NCBI RefSeq assembly: GCF_013839445.1
Contig: NZ_JACDIT010000012.1
Location: forward strand, 1 to 64,000
Source: Chthonobacter albigriseus
Lineage (GTDB): Bacteria; Pseudomonadota; Alphaproteobacteria; Rhizobiales; Pleomorphomonadaceae
Direction of reading: 5' to 3'
Length of the DNA stretch: 64,000 bases
The notes under the pieces were generated by a model. That model made no database searches, was not told where the DNA came from, and saw only the letters and a program-made list of their open reading frames with translations. Positions 53,155 to 63,178 of the stretch are shown here, in pieces (position 1 is the stretch's first letter; each line of letters opens with the position of its first letter). A program made the translations under genes and the position numbers.

Positions 53155-55029
53155 ATGGACATCGACCTTCGTCAGTTCGGCGAAACCCCGGCCGTCACGC
53201 GCGAGGACTGGGAAGTTGCCGTATCAAGGGCACTGGGAACCCTCTCTCTCGACAAGCTCTCGGCCGTCACGCGAGACGGTATCACCGTCCCGATCCTAGC
53301 CGCGCCCCGGACGGATCGAGATCCGCTGCCTGGACGTGGCGCTGGCGTGCCCTGGTCGATCGTTCAGCGGGTGGTCCTCTCGGATCCCGCTCGCACCAAT
53401 GGTGAGGTCCTTGCCGAACTGCAGTCCGGCGCCACCGCCATCGATCTGAAAATCCCGACCAGGGGTTCCTTCATCGACCCCGACTCCACCATCGCCGAGG
53501 AAGACGAAAACAAATTAGTGCGTGTCTTCGAAGGTGTCTACCTCGACATGATTTCTGTTCATTTCACGAGTTCGTTTGCCGATCTGTCGGTTGCAGTACG
53601 CATTCTTCAACGACTTGGTCGACTTTTGGCGACCACGGGAAACACCCGCCTTCATCTAGGTATAGATCCCTTTGCGGCATCTGAAGCAGGCTATGCAGAA
53701 TCGCTCAGCCAAGCTTATGATCTGCATGCACTAAATGACATATGTAGCTTTCGGACGCAACACTCGGTTGGCGGCACCATTTTGCTGGCCGGTGGGCAAA
53801 CCTGGCATGCGCTTGGCGCAACCGAATCTCAGCAAATCGCAATCGCCATCGCAACCGGCGTCAGCTACCTGCGACAGCTTGCCGACTCGCCCCTGTCGAA
53901 AGAACTACTCGCCGTCCTCGCCGGTTCGATCGAGTTCAGGCTGGTCGCCGACCAGAACCAGTTCCTGACCATCGCCAAGCTGCGGGCCTTCCGCCGGCTC
54001 TGGGCGCTCGTCCTCGACGAGTTCGGGATCCCGCAGCAGCCGGCGTTCGTCCATGCCGAGACCGCCTGGAAGATGACCACGCGGCGCGATCCCTGGGTCA
54101 ACATCATCCGGTCGACCATCGCCGCCTTCGCTGCCGCGGTCGGCGGAGCCGACGCGATCACCACCGTGCCGCATTCCGAACTCCTCGGCCTTCCGGACGC
54201 CAACGCACGCCGCTTGGCGCGAAACGTCCAGGCTATCCTGATGGAGGAGTCCAACCTCCATCGCGTGGGCGACCCCGCGGCTGGGGCTGCCGGAATCGAG
54301 ACCTTGACCGATGCGCTGGCCGAGAAGGCCTGGGGCGAGTTCCAGACCATCGAGCGGGAAGGCGGTCTTGCCCGGGCACTCTCCGAAGGCGGCCTGCGCG
54401 CCCGCATCGCTGCGGCCGAGGCCGTCACCCGGGAGCGCGTTGCAAAGCGTCGCATCCCGATCACCGGGTCGAGCACCTATCCCCTCCTGGACGAGGAGGT
54501 GCCGGCGGTGGCAGGTCCGCTGCCGGACCCGGAGGTGCCTCCGTTCGAACCCCTGTCCACGCCGACGCGGGACGCCCAACCCTGGGAGTCGCTCCGTGAC
54601 CGCTCCGATCTAGCGATCGCGGTTCGGGGGAGCCGACCGAAGATCTTCCTGGCCAACCTGGGTCCGGTGTCCGCCTTCACGCTCCGGTCCAACTGGGCGA
54701 AGAACCTCTTCGACGCCGGTGGCATCGAGGCGGTTGGACGCGACGGCCATAGCTCGCCGGAAACGCTACCGGCGGCCTTCGCCGCGAGTGGCGCACGCAT
54801 GGTATGCCTTTGCTCGGACGACGCGACCTATGGAAAAATGGCGGGCGAGGCGGCGTCTGCCCTGAAACGGGCCGGCGCAACGCAGGTTCTTGTCGCCGGC
54901 CGCCCCGGGACGACGGAGCCGGAGCTCCGAAGTGCCGGCGTCGACCGCTTCGTCCACGAGGGGCAGGACATGCTTCAATTGCTGGCCGAAATCCACGACC
55001 AACTCGGCACGCCGGCTCTGAAGGCCTGA
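53155..55029 (+). CDS. mutA: Methylmalonyl-CoA mutase small (beta) subunit
   Basis: Non-cofactor subunit of 624 residues that pairs with the large subunit in the heterodimeric enzyme for succinyl-CoA/methylmalonyl-CoA exchange. The barrel includes [17 protein letters not shown] and [19 protein letters not shown]. The C-terminal flavodoxin-like domain lacks the DxHxxG cobalamin His motif, as expected for this subunit. The ATG at 53155 opens [12 protein letters not shown], typical; the longer upstream frame is not coding. The segment 53490-53760 is unusually AT-rich. It is 16 bases before the large subunit gene. Confidence 0.93.
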   Translation: MDIDLRQFGETPAVTREDWEVAVSRALGTLSLDKLSAVTRDGITVPILAAPRTDRDPLPGRGAGVPWSIVQRVVLSDPARTNGEVLAELQSGATAIDLKIPTRGSFIDPDSTIAEEDENKLVRVFEGVYLDMISVHFTSSFADLSVAVRILQRLGRLLATTGNTRLHLGIDPFAASEAGYAESLSQAYDLHALNDICSFRTQHSVGGTILLAGGQTWHALGATESQQIAIAIATGVSYLRQLADSPLSKELLAVLAGSIEFRLVADQNQFLTIAKLRAFRRLWALVLDEFGIPQQPAFVHAETAWKMTTRRDPWVNIIRSTIAAFAAAVGGADAITTVPHSELLGLPDANARRLARNVQAILMEESNLHRVGDPAAGAAGIETLTDALAEKAWGEFQTIEREGGLARALSEGGLRARIAAAEAVTRERVAKRRIPITGSSTYPLLDEEVPAVAGPLPDPEVPPFEPLSTPTRDAQPWESLRDRSDLAIAVRGSRPKIFLANLGPVSAFTLRSNWAKNLFDAGGIEAVGRDGHSSPETLPAAFAASGARMVCLCSDDATYGKMAGEAASALKRAGATQVLVAGRPGTTEPELRSAGVDRFVHEGQDMLQLLAEIHDQLGTPALKA

Positions 55030-55045
55030 AGGAAGGATCGAACCG

Positions 55046-57211
55046 ATGACCCGCAAGCCCTCCTTCGCCGACATCCCCTACCGCTTCGTCGCCCCCGCCG
55101 GCCCGGACGCCACGGCCGAGCCGTGGAACACGCCGGAAGACATTCCGGTCAAGCCGGTCTACACCGCCGCCGATATCGAGGGTCTGCGCCATCCTCACAC
55201 CTACCCGGGGCTGCCGCCCTTCGTTCGCGGCCCCTATCCCACCATGTACGTCCAGCAGCCCTGGACGATCCGCCAGTACGCCGGCTTCTCCACCGCCGAG
55301 GACAGCAACGCCTTCTACCGCCGGAACCTGGAGCAGGGTCAGAAGGGTCTGTCGGTCGCCTTCGACCTCGCCACCCACCGTGGCTACGACAGCGACCACC
55401 CGCGCGTCTCCGGCGACGTCGGGATGGCGGGCGTCGCGATCGATTCCATCTATGACATGCGCATCCTGTTCGACCGCATTCCGCTCGACCAGATGTCGGT
55501 CTCCATGACCATGAACGGCGCCGTGCTGCCGGTGCTGGCGCTCTTCGTCGTCGCGGCCGAGGAGCAAGGGGTCCCGGCCGAAAAGCTGTCGGGGACCATC
55601 CAGAACGACATCCTCAAGGAGTTCATGGTCCGCAACACCTACATCTACCCGCCCGCGCCCTCGATGCGGATCATCTCCGACATCTTCTCCTTCACCTCCG
55701 CGAAGATGCCGAAGTTCAACTCGATCTCGATCTCCGGCTATCACATGCAGGAGGCAGGAGCGACCGCGGACCTGGAACTCGCCTACACGCTCGCCGACGG
55801 CATCGAGTATGTCCGCGCCGGCCTAAAGGCCGGGATGACGGTCGACCGCTTCGCCCCGCGGCTGTCCTTCTTCTGGGCGATCGGCATGAACTTCTTCATG
55901 GAGGTCGCCAAGATGCGGGCTGCGCGCCTGCTCTGGTCGATCCTGATGAAGCGCGAGTTCGACCCCAAGGACGACCGCTCGCTGAGCTTGCGAACCCACA
56001 GCCAGACGTCCGGCTGGTCGCTGACCGCGCAGGATCCGTTCAACAATGTGGTCCGCACCTGCGTGGAGGCGATGGCCGCGACCCAGGGCCATACCCAGTC
56101 GCTGCACACCAACGGGCTCGACGAGGCGCTGGCGCTGCCGACCGATTTCTCCGCGCGTATCGCCCGCAACACCCAGATCGTGCTGGCGGAGGAGACCGGC
56201 AACACCAAGATCATCGACCCCTGGGGCGGCAGCTATTTCGTCGAGCGACTGACCTTCGACCTCGCCAACCGGGCCCTGGAGCACATCGCCGAGGTCGAGG
56301 CTTTGGGCGGCATGGCCAAGGCGATCGAAGCCGGCATCCCCAAGCTGCGCATCGAGGAAGCCGCCGCCAAGACGCAAGCCCGCATCGACAGCGGCGCCCA
56401 ACCGGTGATCGGGGTCAACAAGTTCCGCACTGACGAGGAGGCCGACATCCGCCTCCTCAAGGTCGACAATTCGGCCGTGCGCGCCGCCCAGATCGGCAAG
56501 CTGCAGCGCCTGCGCGCCGAACGCGATCCCGCCGCGGTTGACGCCGCGCTCGACGCGCTCACCGCGGCCGCCGGCAGCGGGGAGGGCAACCTTCTCGCCC
56601 TTGCGATCGACGCTGCCCGCGCCAAGGCGACCGTCGGCGAGATCAGCCTCGCCATGGAGAAGGTGTTCGGGCGTCACAAGGCCGAGATCCGCGCGATCTC
56701 AGGCGTCTACAAGCGGGAGGCCGCACGCATGTCGGACGTGATGAAGCGGGTCCAGGAAGCCGTCCGCCAGTTCGAGGAGGACGACGGCCGCCGTCCGCGC
56801 ATCCTCGTCGCCAAGATGGGCCAGGACGGCCACGACCGCGGCCAGAAGGTGATCGCCTCCGCCTTCGCCGACCTCGGCTTCGATGTCGACATCGGCCCGC
56901 TGTTTGCCACGCCGGAGGAGGCGGCCCGCCAAGCGGTCGAGAACGACGTCCACGTCGTCGGCGTCTCTTCGCTGGCTGCCGGTCACCTGACCCTGGTGCC
57001 GGAACTGAAGAAGGCGCTGGAGGACCAGGGCCGCGGCGACATCATGATCGTGGTTGGCGGGGTGATCCCGCCGCAGGACCACGAGGCGCTGATCGAAGCC
57101 GGTGCTTCGGCGATCTTCCCGCCAGGCACCGTGATTGCGGAAGCGGCCGAGAAGCTGCTCGCCAAGCTGAGTACGCAACTGGGCTACACGGGACGCGCCG
57201 CGGCCGAGTAG
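55046..57211 (+). CDS. mutB: Methylmalonyl-CoA mutase large (alpha) subunit
   Basis: Catalytic adenosylcobalamin enzyme of 721 residues. A TIM barrel with the substrate tunnel ([18 protein letters not shown]) leads to the cobalamin domain, where the B12 ligand motif DGHDRG places the axial His596 (Asp594-x-His-x-x-Gly599). It joins propionyl-CoA breakdown and the ethylmalonyl-CoA type pathways to succinyl-CoA. MeaB, its GTPase chaperone, is in the same window. Ribosome-binding site AAGGAAGG precedes the ATG. Confidence 0.97.
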   Translation: MTRKPSFADIPYRFVAPAGPDATAEPWNTPEDIPVKPVYTAADIEGLRHPHTYPGLPPFVRGPYPTMYVQQPWTIRQYAGFSTAEDSNAFYRRNLEQGQKGLSVAFDLATHRGYDSDHPRVSGDVGMAGVAIDSIYDMRILFDRIPLDQMSVSMTMNGAVLPVLALFVVAAEEQGVPAEKLSGTIQNDILKEFMVRNTYIYPPAPSMRIISDIFSFTSAKMPKFNSISISGYHMQEAGATADLELAYTLADGIEYVRAGLKAGMTVDRFAPRLSFFWAIGMNFFMEVAKMRAARLLWSILMKREFDPKDDRSLSLRTHSQTSGWSLTAQDPFNNVVRTCVEAMAATQGHTQSLHTNGLDEALALPTDFSARIARNTQIVLAEETGNTKIIDPWGGSYFVERLTFDLANRALEHIAEVEALGGMAKAIEAGIPKLRIEEAAAKTQARIDSGAQPVIGVNKFRTDEEADIRLLKVDNSAVRAAQIGKLQRLRAERDPAAVDAALDALTAAAGSGEGNLLALAIDAARAKATVGEISLAMEKVFGRHKAEIRAISGVYKREAARMSDVMKRVQEAVRQFEEDDGRRPRILVAKMGQDGHDRGQKVIASAFADLGFDVDIGPLFATPEEAARQAVENDVHVVGVSSLAAGHLTLVPELKKALEDQGRGDIMIVVGGVIPPQDHEALIEAGASAIFPPGTVIAEAAEKLLAKLSTQLGYTGRAAAE

Positions 57212-57221
57212 CCGCGGCCGT

Positions 57222-57884
57222 TCAACCCAGCACGGTCAGCCCGCCGAGATCCCGCAACACGGCGGCGGGTGGCATGTCGGGGTATTCGTCGGCGGCGCCG
57301 CTTCGGTTGATCCACACCGTTCGGAAGCCGAACTTCGTCGCCCCCGCCACGTCCCATCGGTTGGAGGACTGGAACGAGATCGCGCTCGGAAACACCCTGT
57401 AGTGGGTGGTCGCGATTTCGTAGACTTGCGGGTCCGGTTTGTAGATGCGGATCTGGTCGACCGAAAGCACGTCGTCGATGAGATCCTGCAACCCGGCCGC
57501 CCTGACCGCCTGGTCCAGCATCTTCGGCGAGCCGTTGGAGAGGATCGCGATCTTCGCGTTCTGCGCCTTGAGATCCTTCAGGAGCTGGGGAACCTCCGGA
57601 TAGCAGTCGAGTGTCCGATAAGCGTCCAGCAGGCTGTCGCGAAGGCTGCGATCGGCCGAAGGGAAGGCGGCGAGCGCCGTATCGAGGGCATCCTCCGTGA
57701 GCCGCCAGAAATCCCGGTAGGTGCCGGACATCGACCGCACCCAGGAATACTCCAGCTGCTTGGCGCGCCAAAGCTCCGACAACCTCTGCGCCTCCGGTCC
57801 CATCGCGGCCGCATGTCGACGAACCGCCGCGTGGACGTCGAACAGGGTGCCGTAGGCGTCGAAGACATAGATCGCGAAAGCCAT
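57222..57884 (-). CDS. HAD family haloacid dehalogenase type II-like protein
   Basis: Hydrolase of 220 residues. The nucleophile Asp9 lies in FDAYGTLFD; SNGSPKM and the Lys of YKPDPQVY, and then SSNRWDVAGA, match L-2-haloacid dehalogenases (type II). The natural substrate may be another short 2-substituted acid or phosphate ester. The ATG at 57884 begins MAFAIYVFDAYG. It converges with mutB, 10 bases away. Confidence 0.9.
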   Translation of the reverse strand: MAFAIYVFDAYGTLFDVHAAVRRHAAAMGPEAQRLSELWRAKQLEYSWVRSMSGTYRDFWRLTEDALDTALAAFPSADRSLRDSLLDAYRTLDCYPEVPQLLKDLKAQNAKIAILSNGSPKMLDQAVRAAGLQDLIDDVLSVDQIRIYKPDPQVYEIATTHYRVFPSAISFQSSNRWDVAGATKFGFRTVWINRSGAADEYPDMPPAAVLRDLGGLTVLG

Positions 57885-58067
57885 GGGTTTACTCGTCCGC
57901 TGCGCCGCAACATCGTGGCGGCGGGCGAGAGTACCTGATCCGGCCTGTGACGCAATTGGTCCGAAGAGCGCGCCTCCATCCGCCGGCCCACCCCTCGCCG
58001 CCGGCCGACCGTTGACTTGAGCGCGATCCGCCACACCTTCGAACGGGGCAGGGCAGGAGACGACGAC

Positions 58068-58799
58068 ATGCGGCTTCCGGCGGTGATCGCTATCTGTGTT
58101 CTCGCATTGGCGGGATTTTTCTCCGCGCCGGCCGCCGCGGAGGAGGTCGATGTCGAACTCGTCCTCGCGGCCGACGGCTCGGGCTCCATCGACGACGACG
58201 AACTCGCACTTCAGCGCCGCGGCTATGCCGACGCCATCGTCAGTCGCGAGGTCCTCGACGCGATCGCGTCGGGTGTCCATGGCCGGATCGCGATTGCCTA
58301 CGTCGAGTGGGGCGGACCAGGTTCCCAGCACGTGATCGTCGACTGGATGGTGGTCTCGGACATCGGCTCGGCCCGCGCCTTCGCGGATGCGCTGGTGACG
58401 AGGCCGCGCGCCGCGCGCGGCTACAACTCGATCTCGGCGGCCATCGACTTCTCCGTCCATCTCATCGAGACCAACGCCCACGAAGGCTTGAAGAAGGTTA
58501 TCGACGTCTCCGGAGACGGGCCGAATATCGGCGGCCGTCCCGTCCAGGCCGCCCGGGACGACGCGGTCGCCAAGGGCATCACCATCAACGGGCTCGTCAT
58601 CGTGCGTCCTGGCGGCATGGTGCGGCGCGTGGCCGGCGAGCCCCTCGACGTCCATTACGAGCGCGACGTGATCGGCGGACCGGGCGCTTTCGTGATGACG
58701 GCTGGCGAGACGGCCTCGTTTCCGGAGGTCGTACGTCGCAAGATGGCCCTGGAGATCGCCGCGCTCGGGTCCGATCGGGCGGCTGATGCGTTGCAGTGA
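58068..58799 (+). CDS. DUF1194 von Willebrand factor A-type secreted protein
   Basis: Exported protein of 243 residues. The signal peptide is residues 1-24 (ending AAA). A vWA-type metal ion-dependent adhesion site D-x-S-x-S is at Asp36, Ser38, Ser40 (ADGSGS), with DVSGDGPN further on. DUF1194 proteins are common in alphaproteobacteria; function unknown. The start ATG is preceded by GGCAGGAG. The next gene on the strand is a small lipoprotein 27 bases downstream. Confidence 0.82.
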   Translation: MRLPAVIAICVLALAGFFSAPAAAEEVDVELVLAADGSGSIDDDELALQRRGYADAIVSREVLDAIASGVHGRIAIAYVEWGGPGSQHVIVDWMVVSDIGSARAFADALVTRPRAARGYNSISAAIDFSVHLIETNAHEGLKKVIDVSGDGPNIGGRPVQAARDDAVAKGITINGLVIVRPGGMVRRVAGEPLDVHYERDVIGGPGAFVMTAGETASFPEVVRRKMALEIAALGSDRAADALQ

Positions 58800-58826
58800 C
58801 GTGGTCGGGGGAGAAAGGTCGATGAG

Positions 58827-59168
58827 ATGAAGCCGTTCGCCGTTCTGATCGCCGCCGCCCTCGGCGCCGCCTGTGTCGCGACGACCCCGATCCCGCCCGG
58901 CGCCCCGCGCGTGCTCGCATCGCTGCCCGGCGAATGCCTGGCGCTCTACCAGGCTAGGGGTCAGGCAGGCCTCTGGTTCGGCGGCTTCCACGGCGCAAAG
59001 GAGGGGCGCTCCCCCTTCGGCGTCAGCGACGACGACGTGCTCTACGACACGTTCCAGCGCGCATGCTTTCCCGATGAACGGAGCTGCCGACGCTGGCTGT
59101 ACGACCTGCAGACCGAGTACAAGGCGATGGTCTATTCCGCCGAATGTCGCCGCGGCCTGCCGGTCTGA
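58827..59168 (+). CDS. Small lipoprotein-like protein, unknown
   Basis: A 113-residue protein with a short signal peptide and lipobox-like LGAAC, giving Cys16 as the probable lipidated residue. The mature part has further Cys residues (for example in PGECLALYQ, QRACFPDERSC and SAECRRG) that could form disulfides. No family was recognised. It may be co-transcribed with the DUF1194 gene and is convergent with sodB. Confidence 0.6.
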   Translation: MKPFAVLIAAALGAACVATTPIPPGAPRVLASLPGECLALYQARGQAGLWFGGFHGAKEGRSPFGVSDDDVLYDTFQRACFPDERSCRRWLYDLQTEYKAMVYSAECRRGLPV

Positions 59169-59189
59169 CATCGATGCGAAACACGGGCA

Positions 59190-59207
59190 GCCGGGAGTGA
59201 TCCCGGC
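59190..59207. terminator. Bidirectional terminator between the lipoprotein gene and sodB
   Basis: GCCGGGA-GTGA-TCCCGGC is a perfect seven-pair stem with a tetraloop placed between two convergent genes. The T-content after it is modest in both directions. Confidence 0.6.
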
Positions 59208-59228
59208 CGCCACACTGTCTGGCGCAGC

Positions 59229-59825
59229 TTACTTCGCGCCGGCGTAGAGCTCTGCCACGTAGTCCCAGTTCACGAGGTTGTCGAAGAAGGCCTCGAGATA
59301 CTTCGGACGCAGGTTACGGTAGTCGATGTAGTAGGAGTGCTCCCACACGTCGACGCCGAGCAGCGGCGTGGCGCCGTGCACCAGCGGGTTTTCGCCGTTC
59401 GGCGTCTTCTGGATGACGAGCTTGCCATCCTTGAGCGACAGCCAGGCCCAGCCGGAGCCGAACTGCGTTACGCCGGCCTGGATGAAGTCGGTGCGGAACT
59501 TCTCCAGCCCGCCGAGGTCCTCGTCGATCTTCTTCGCGAGCTCGCCCGGGATGGCGCCGCCACCGTTCGGCTTCATCCACTTCCAGAAGTGGATGTGGTT
59601 GAAGTGCTGGCCGGCGTTGTTGAAGAGACCCGCGTTCTTGCCGAACGAGCCCTTCACCACGTCCTCCAGGCTGGCGTTCTCCCACTCCGTGCCCTTCAGC
59701 AGGTTGTTGCCGTTGTTCACATAGGCGAGGTGATGCTTGTCGTGATGGTACTCCAACGTCTCGCGCGACATGTAGGGGCCGAGCGCATCATAGGAGTACG
59801 GGAGGTCCGGAAGTTCGAAAGCCAT
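59229..59825 (-). CDS. sodB: Superoxide dismutase, Fe type
   Basis: Cytoplasmic Fe/Mn-family superoxide dismutase of 198 residues, converting superoxide to peroxide and oxygen. Metal ligands are His27, His74, Asp159 and His163 (GVDVWEHSYYIDY). Gln73, next to His74 in NNAGQHFNH, is the Gln position typical of iron enzymes, while manganese enzymes carry their Gln later. The start at 59825 (MAFELPDLPYSYDAL) is preceded by GGGAG; an upstream ATG adds five residues and is less likely. Confidence 0.95.
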   Translation of the reverse strand: MAFELPDLPYSYDALGPYMSRETLEYHHDKHHLAYVNNGNNLLKGTEWENASLEDVVKGSFGKNAGLFNNAGQHFNHIHFWKWMKPNGGGAIPGELAKKIDEDLGGLEKFRTDFIQAGVTQFGSGWAWLSLKDGKLVIQKTPNGENPLVHGATPLLGVDVWEHSYYIDYRNLRPKYLEAFFDNLVNWDYVAELYAGAK

Positions 59826-60015
59826 TGAAATCTCCCGCAAACGGTCGTCAAACGGATCTGTCGCACGGCATCAGGCCGCACTGCGGCGGACCATAGAAGG
59901 TCGAGTTGCCGGGAGCAACGCCGTCCGACCGATGTAGGGCCCGCTGCGGGTCGCTTGAAGACCCGACCGGTCGATTTTCCGGAGGATTGTTCAAAAGCCG
60001 CGCACGGACGGACGT

Positions 60016-60549
60016 TCAAACACGCGTGAACGTGATTTCCACCCGGCCCACTGGAATGCCGAGGAAGCTGACGCGGGCCCGGTTGACCACGGTCCGTTTG
60101 TCGGTCTTCTCCAGGATGTCGAAGAAGCGGAGCTTCATCGGCTTGCCGTCGGTGCCGCGAACCTCGCCCACGTAGCCCATCTCGATCCGGCCATCCCGGA
60201 CCTTGACCGGCACGACGCCGGTGACACCCGTGCGTTGGCCGTCGTAGGAGGCCGGACCCGTCTTGTCGAAGCGCCAGATCGCCGTCTCGCGAGCCCCGTC
60301 CGCGTAGGCGATCCGCTCCGTCAGGATCAGCGTCCGCCCGTCCCAGGTGCCCGTGGTGTCCACGGTCAGCTCCCGGCGTACGTCGAAGAGATCGCTGACG
60401 AAGGCGCCTTCTCCTCGCGTCGGATGCCGGAAGAACTCTTCCAGAAGAAGGGGCTCGGCCGCCATCGCCGATCCGCTCCACTGGGATCCGGCGAGAGCGC
60501 CGAGCGCGATGCCGCCAAGGTGGCGACGGGTGACGGGCATGACGGGCAC
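60016..60549 (-). CDS. DUF3833 family exported protein
   Basis: A 177-residue protein with a twin-arginine-like leader (TRRHLGGIALGALAG) and a small beta-rich body. TVDTTGTWDGRTLILTE and NRARVSFLGIPVGRVEITF are the DUF3833 blocks. Function unknown; some relatives neighbour lipid or chromatophore genes. The start gives a proper export signal. It lies upstream of sodB on the same strand, 190 bases away. Confidence 0.75.
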   Translation of the reverse strand: MPVMPVTRRHLGGIALGALAGSQWSGSAMAAEPLLLEEFFRHPTRGEGAFVSDLFDVRRELTVDTTGTWDGRTLILTERIAYADGARETAIWRFDKTGPASYDGQRTGVTGVVPVKVRDGRIEMGYVGEVRGTDGKPMKLRFFDILEKTDKRTVVNRARVSFLGIPVGRVEITFTRV

Positions 60550-60636
60550 TCCGTTGAAGGTCTGCTCGCGATACGTCCGCTGTCCCGTTGGCGGATCAGC
60601 CCGCCGTCATCACATGTTGGCGACCCGCAACCTCGG

Positions 60637-62721
60637 CTAGGCCTTTCCCATCACCTTCAGCGCGAACGCATAGCGCAGCGCATACTCCTTCAGCGCGTCG
60701 AAACGCCCCGAAGCGCCGCCGTGGCCTGCGTCCATGTTGATCTGGAGCAGCAGGGGATTGTCGTCGGTCTTCAACTCGCGCAGCCGCGCGACCCACTTCG
60801 CCGGCTCCCAGTAGGTGACGCGCGGATCCGTCAGACCAGCGATGGCCAGGATTGGCGGATAGGCTTTCGCCTCCACGTTTTCATAGGGGCTGTAGGAGAG
60901 GATTCTTCGGAACTCCTCCTCGCTCTCGATCGGATTGCCCCATTCCGGCCATTCGGGCGGAGTGAGCGGCAGCGTGTCGTCCAGCATCGTGTTGAGCACG
61001 TCGACGAAGGGGACGATCGCGACCACCCCGCCGAACAGGTCCGGCGCCATGTTGGCGACGGCCCCCATCAGCATGCCGCCGGCCGATCCGCCCATCGCGA
61101 CGATCTTGCCCCGGCCGGTGAAACCTTCCGCGGCCAGGTAGTCTCCCGCCGCGACGAAGTCGGTGAAGGTGTTGGTCTTCTTCTCGCGCTTGCCGTCCTT
61201 GTACCAGTAGTAGCCCTTGTCCTTGCCGCCGCGAATATGGGCGATGGCGTAGACGAAGCCCCGGTCCACGAGGCTGAGAACCGTCGTCGAGAAGCTGGCC
61301 GGGATGGTGATGCCGTAGGCCCCGTATCCGTAGAGGAGCAGCGGTGCGGAACCGTCCAGCGGCGTGTCCTTGCGGTAGAGGAGCGACACCGGAACCGTTT
61401 CGCCGTCCGCGGCCGGCGCCATCACCCGTCGCGTCACGTAATCCGACGGTTCATGCCCGGACGGCACTTCCTGCGTTTTCCGCAGCAGCCGGTCCCGCGT
61501 GTTGATGTCGTAATCGTAGACTTGGGACGGCGTCGTCAGGGACGAGTAGGAGAATCGGATCACCGAGGTGTCGAACTCGTAGCCGCCGGACAGGCCGAGC
61601 GAATAGGCCTCCTCGGCGAAGTCGATCGCGTGCTCCTCGCCCGATTTCAGCTCGCGAACCACGATTCGCGGCAGACCGCCTTCCCGCTCAAGGCGGATCA
61701 TGCGGCCCTTGAGGATGGTCATGGAAAGGATCAGACGGCCCTGCCGGTGCGCCACCACGTCCCGCCAATGCTCCCGGCCGGGCGTGGCGATCGGCGCCGA
61801 CATGATCTTGAAGTCCTCGGCGTCGTCGGCGTTGGTCAGGATGTAGAGCACCCCGTCGCCGTCGTCGTCGACCGAGTACTCCACCTTCGGATCGCGCGCC
61901 GCGACCAGGATCGGCGCCGCGCCGGGATCGCTCGCCGGGATCAGCCGCACTTCGGACGTCTCGTGATCGTGGCTGTCGATCACCAGGAAGCGGCCCGACT
62001 GCGTCTTGCCGACCCCCGTGAAGAAGCCCGGATCGCTTTCCTGGTAGATCAGCACGTCGTCCGTCGTCGGCGTGCCGATCACATGCAGGAACACCTTCTC
62101 GGCCCGGTGATTGTCGTTGAGCCAGGTGTAGAGGAACGACTTGCCGTCCGCCGCCCAGGCGACGCCGCCGGCCGTGCTGGCGATCTCGTCTCCGATGTCG
62201 TCGCCGGTGCCGAGATCCCGCACCTTGATGGTGTGGTACTCCGACCCGTTGTCGTCGAAGCTCCACGCCATCAGCTTGTGGTCGGGGCTATGCTGCGCGC
62301 CGCCGAGATGGAAGTAGGCCTTCCCGCGTGCCAACGCGTCGGCGTCGAGCAGCACCTGCTCGGGACCGCCGTCCCGCAGTGTGCGAACCACGCGGGGATG
62401 CTGGGCGCCTTCCAGATACCGGGACGCGTAGGCATAGGGTCCGTCCGGCGATGGAACGGAGGAATCATCCTCCTTGATGCGCCCGCGCATTTCCTTGAGC
62501 AGCGTTTCCTGGAGCGCCTCGGTCTCCTTCATGAACGCGTCGCACCAGATGTTCTCCGCGTCGAGATGAGCCCGGATATCCGCGGCGAGTTTGCCCGGTT
62601 CGCGGATCACCTCCTGCCAGTTGTCGGCTCGGAGCCATGCGTAGTCGTCCACCAGCTGGACGCCATGGCGTTCGGACGTGACAGTTCGCTTCTCGGCGCG
62701 CGGCGGGGTGGGGGAGGTCAT
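60637..62721 (-). CDS. ptrB: Oligopeptidase B (S9A family)
   Basis: Serine peptidase of 694 residues cutting short peptides after basic residues in the cytoplasm. A beta-propeller covers about residues 70-410, and the alpha/beta-hydrolase domain holds the nucleophile Ser546 in GGSAGG and His667 in AGHGG; YGYGAYG is the conserved entry. The start at 62721 (MTSPTPPRAEKR) matches family length; the longer frame upstream is not supported. Confidence 0.93.
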   Translation of the reverse strand: MTSPTPPRAEKRTVTSERHGVQLVDDYAWLRADNWQEVIREPGKLAADIRAHLDAENIWCDAFMKETEALQETLLKEMRGRIKEDDSSVPSPDGPYAYASRYLEGAQHPRVVRTLRDGGPEQVLLDADALARGKAYFHLGGAQHSPDHKLMAWSFDDNGSEYHTIKVRDLGTGDDIGDEIASTAGGVAWAADGKSFLYTWLNDNHRAEKVFLHVIGTPTTDDVLIYQESDPGFFTGVGKTQSGRFLVIDSHDHETSEVRLIPASDPGAAPILVAARDPKVEYSVDDDGDGVLYILTNADDAEDFKIMSAPIATPGREHWRDVVAHRQGRLILSMTILKGRMIRLEREGGLPRIVVRELKSGEEHAIDFAEEAYSLGLSGGYEFDTSVIRFSYSSLTTPSQVYDYDINTRDRLLRKTQEVPSGHEPSDYVTRRVMAPAADGETVPVSLLYRKDTPLDGSAPLLLYGYGAYGITIPASFSTTVLSLVDRGFVYAIAHIRGGKDKGYYWYKDGKREKKTNTFTDFVAAGDYLAAEGFTGRGKIVAMGGSAGGMLMGAVANMAPDLFGGVVAIVPFVDVLNTMLDDTLPLTPPEWPEWGNPIESEEEFRRILSYSPYENVEAKAYPPILAIAGLTDPRVTYWEPAKWVARLRELKTDDNPLLLQINMDAGHGGASGRFDALKEYALRYAFALKVMGKA

Positions 62722-63178
62722 CCGGTCTCCATCTGACGGTTCGGGCGTGCTGCTCACCGCATGCAGGCCCTGAGCTGCCGTCCTGCGGCAGGAGTGGGGT
62801 CGGTGAGATCGGAGGTAGCGCCGTCGGCCCCGGACTGCAAGCGATCCTTCCGCCGAATGAGCCGGAGTGCCATACATGCAGGGGCTCGACCTCGGCTGTA
62901 CAGGGCGATCGGGAGTTTTCCGCGCGCCCGGCCACGGTCAAGTTTCCGCATCCGCCGCTCTCGATTCGTAAAACACGCATGTTTATTGTCTTGATCGTGC
63001 TCTGGATCCTTCGCAGTCTCCGTCGGGCGACCGGCGATGACCGCCCCTGCACCGCCGAATTGGCAATTAAGCGGTGTTCGAGTGTGAAGCGAATCTAATA
63101 GGGTGAACGAAACATCAGGACGAGACGACCGCTTCGGGGGCTGGTCGGTTCGACAAGACGCTGGGAGAACCGTCCGTT
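62722..63178. promoter_or_regulatory. 457-bp region between ptrB and the antiporter gene
   Basis: No gene is supported. An AT-rich island around 62965-63005 and another near 63060-63115 probably contain the divergent promoters. No named regulatory motif was recognised. Confidence 0.35.

Noticed and set aside
60235-62736. A plus-strand open frame of 833 codons
   Set aside because: Antisense to ptrB and the DUF3833 gene, low-complexity His/Arg/Val/Gly content, no recognisable domain.
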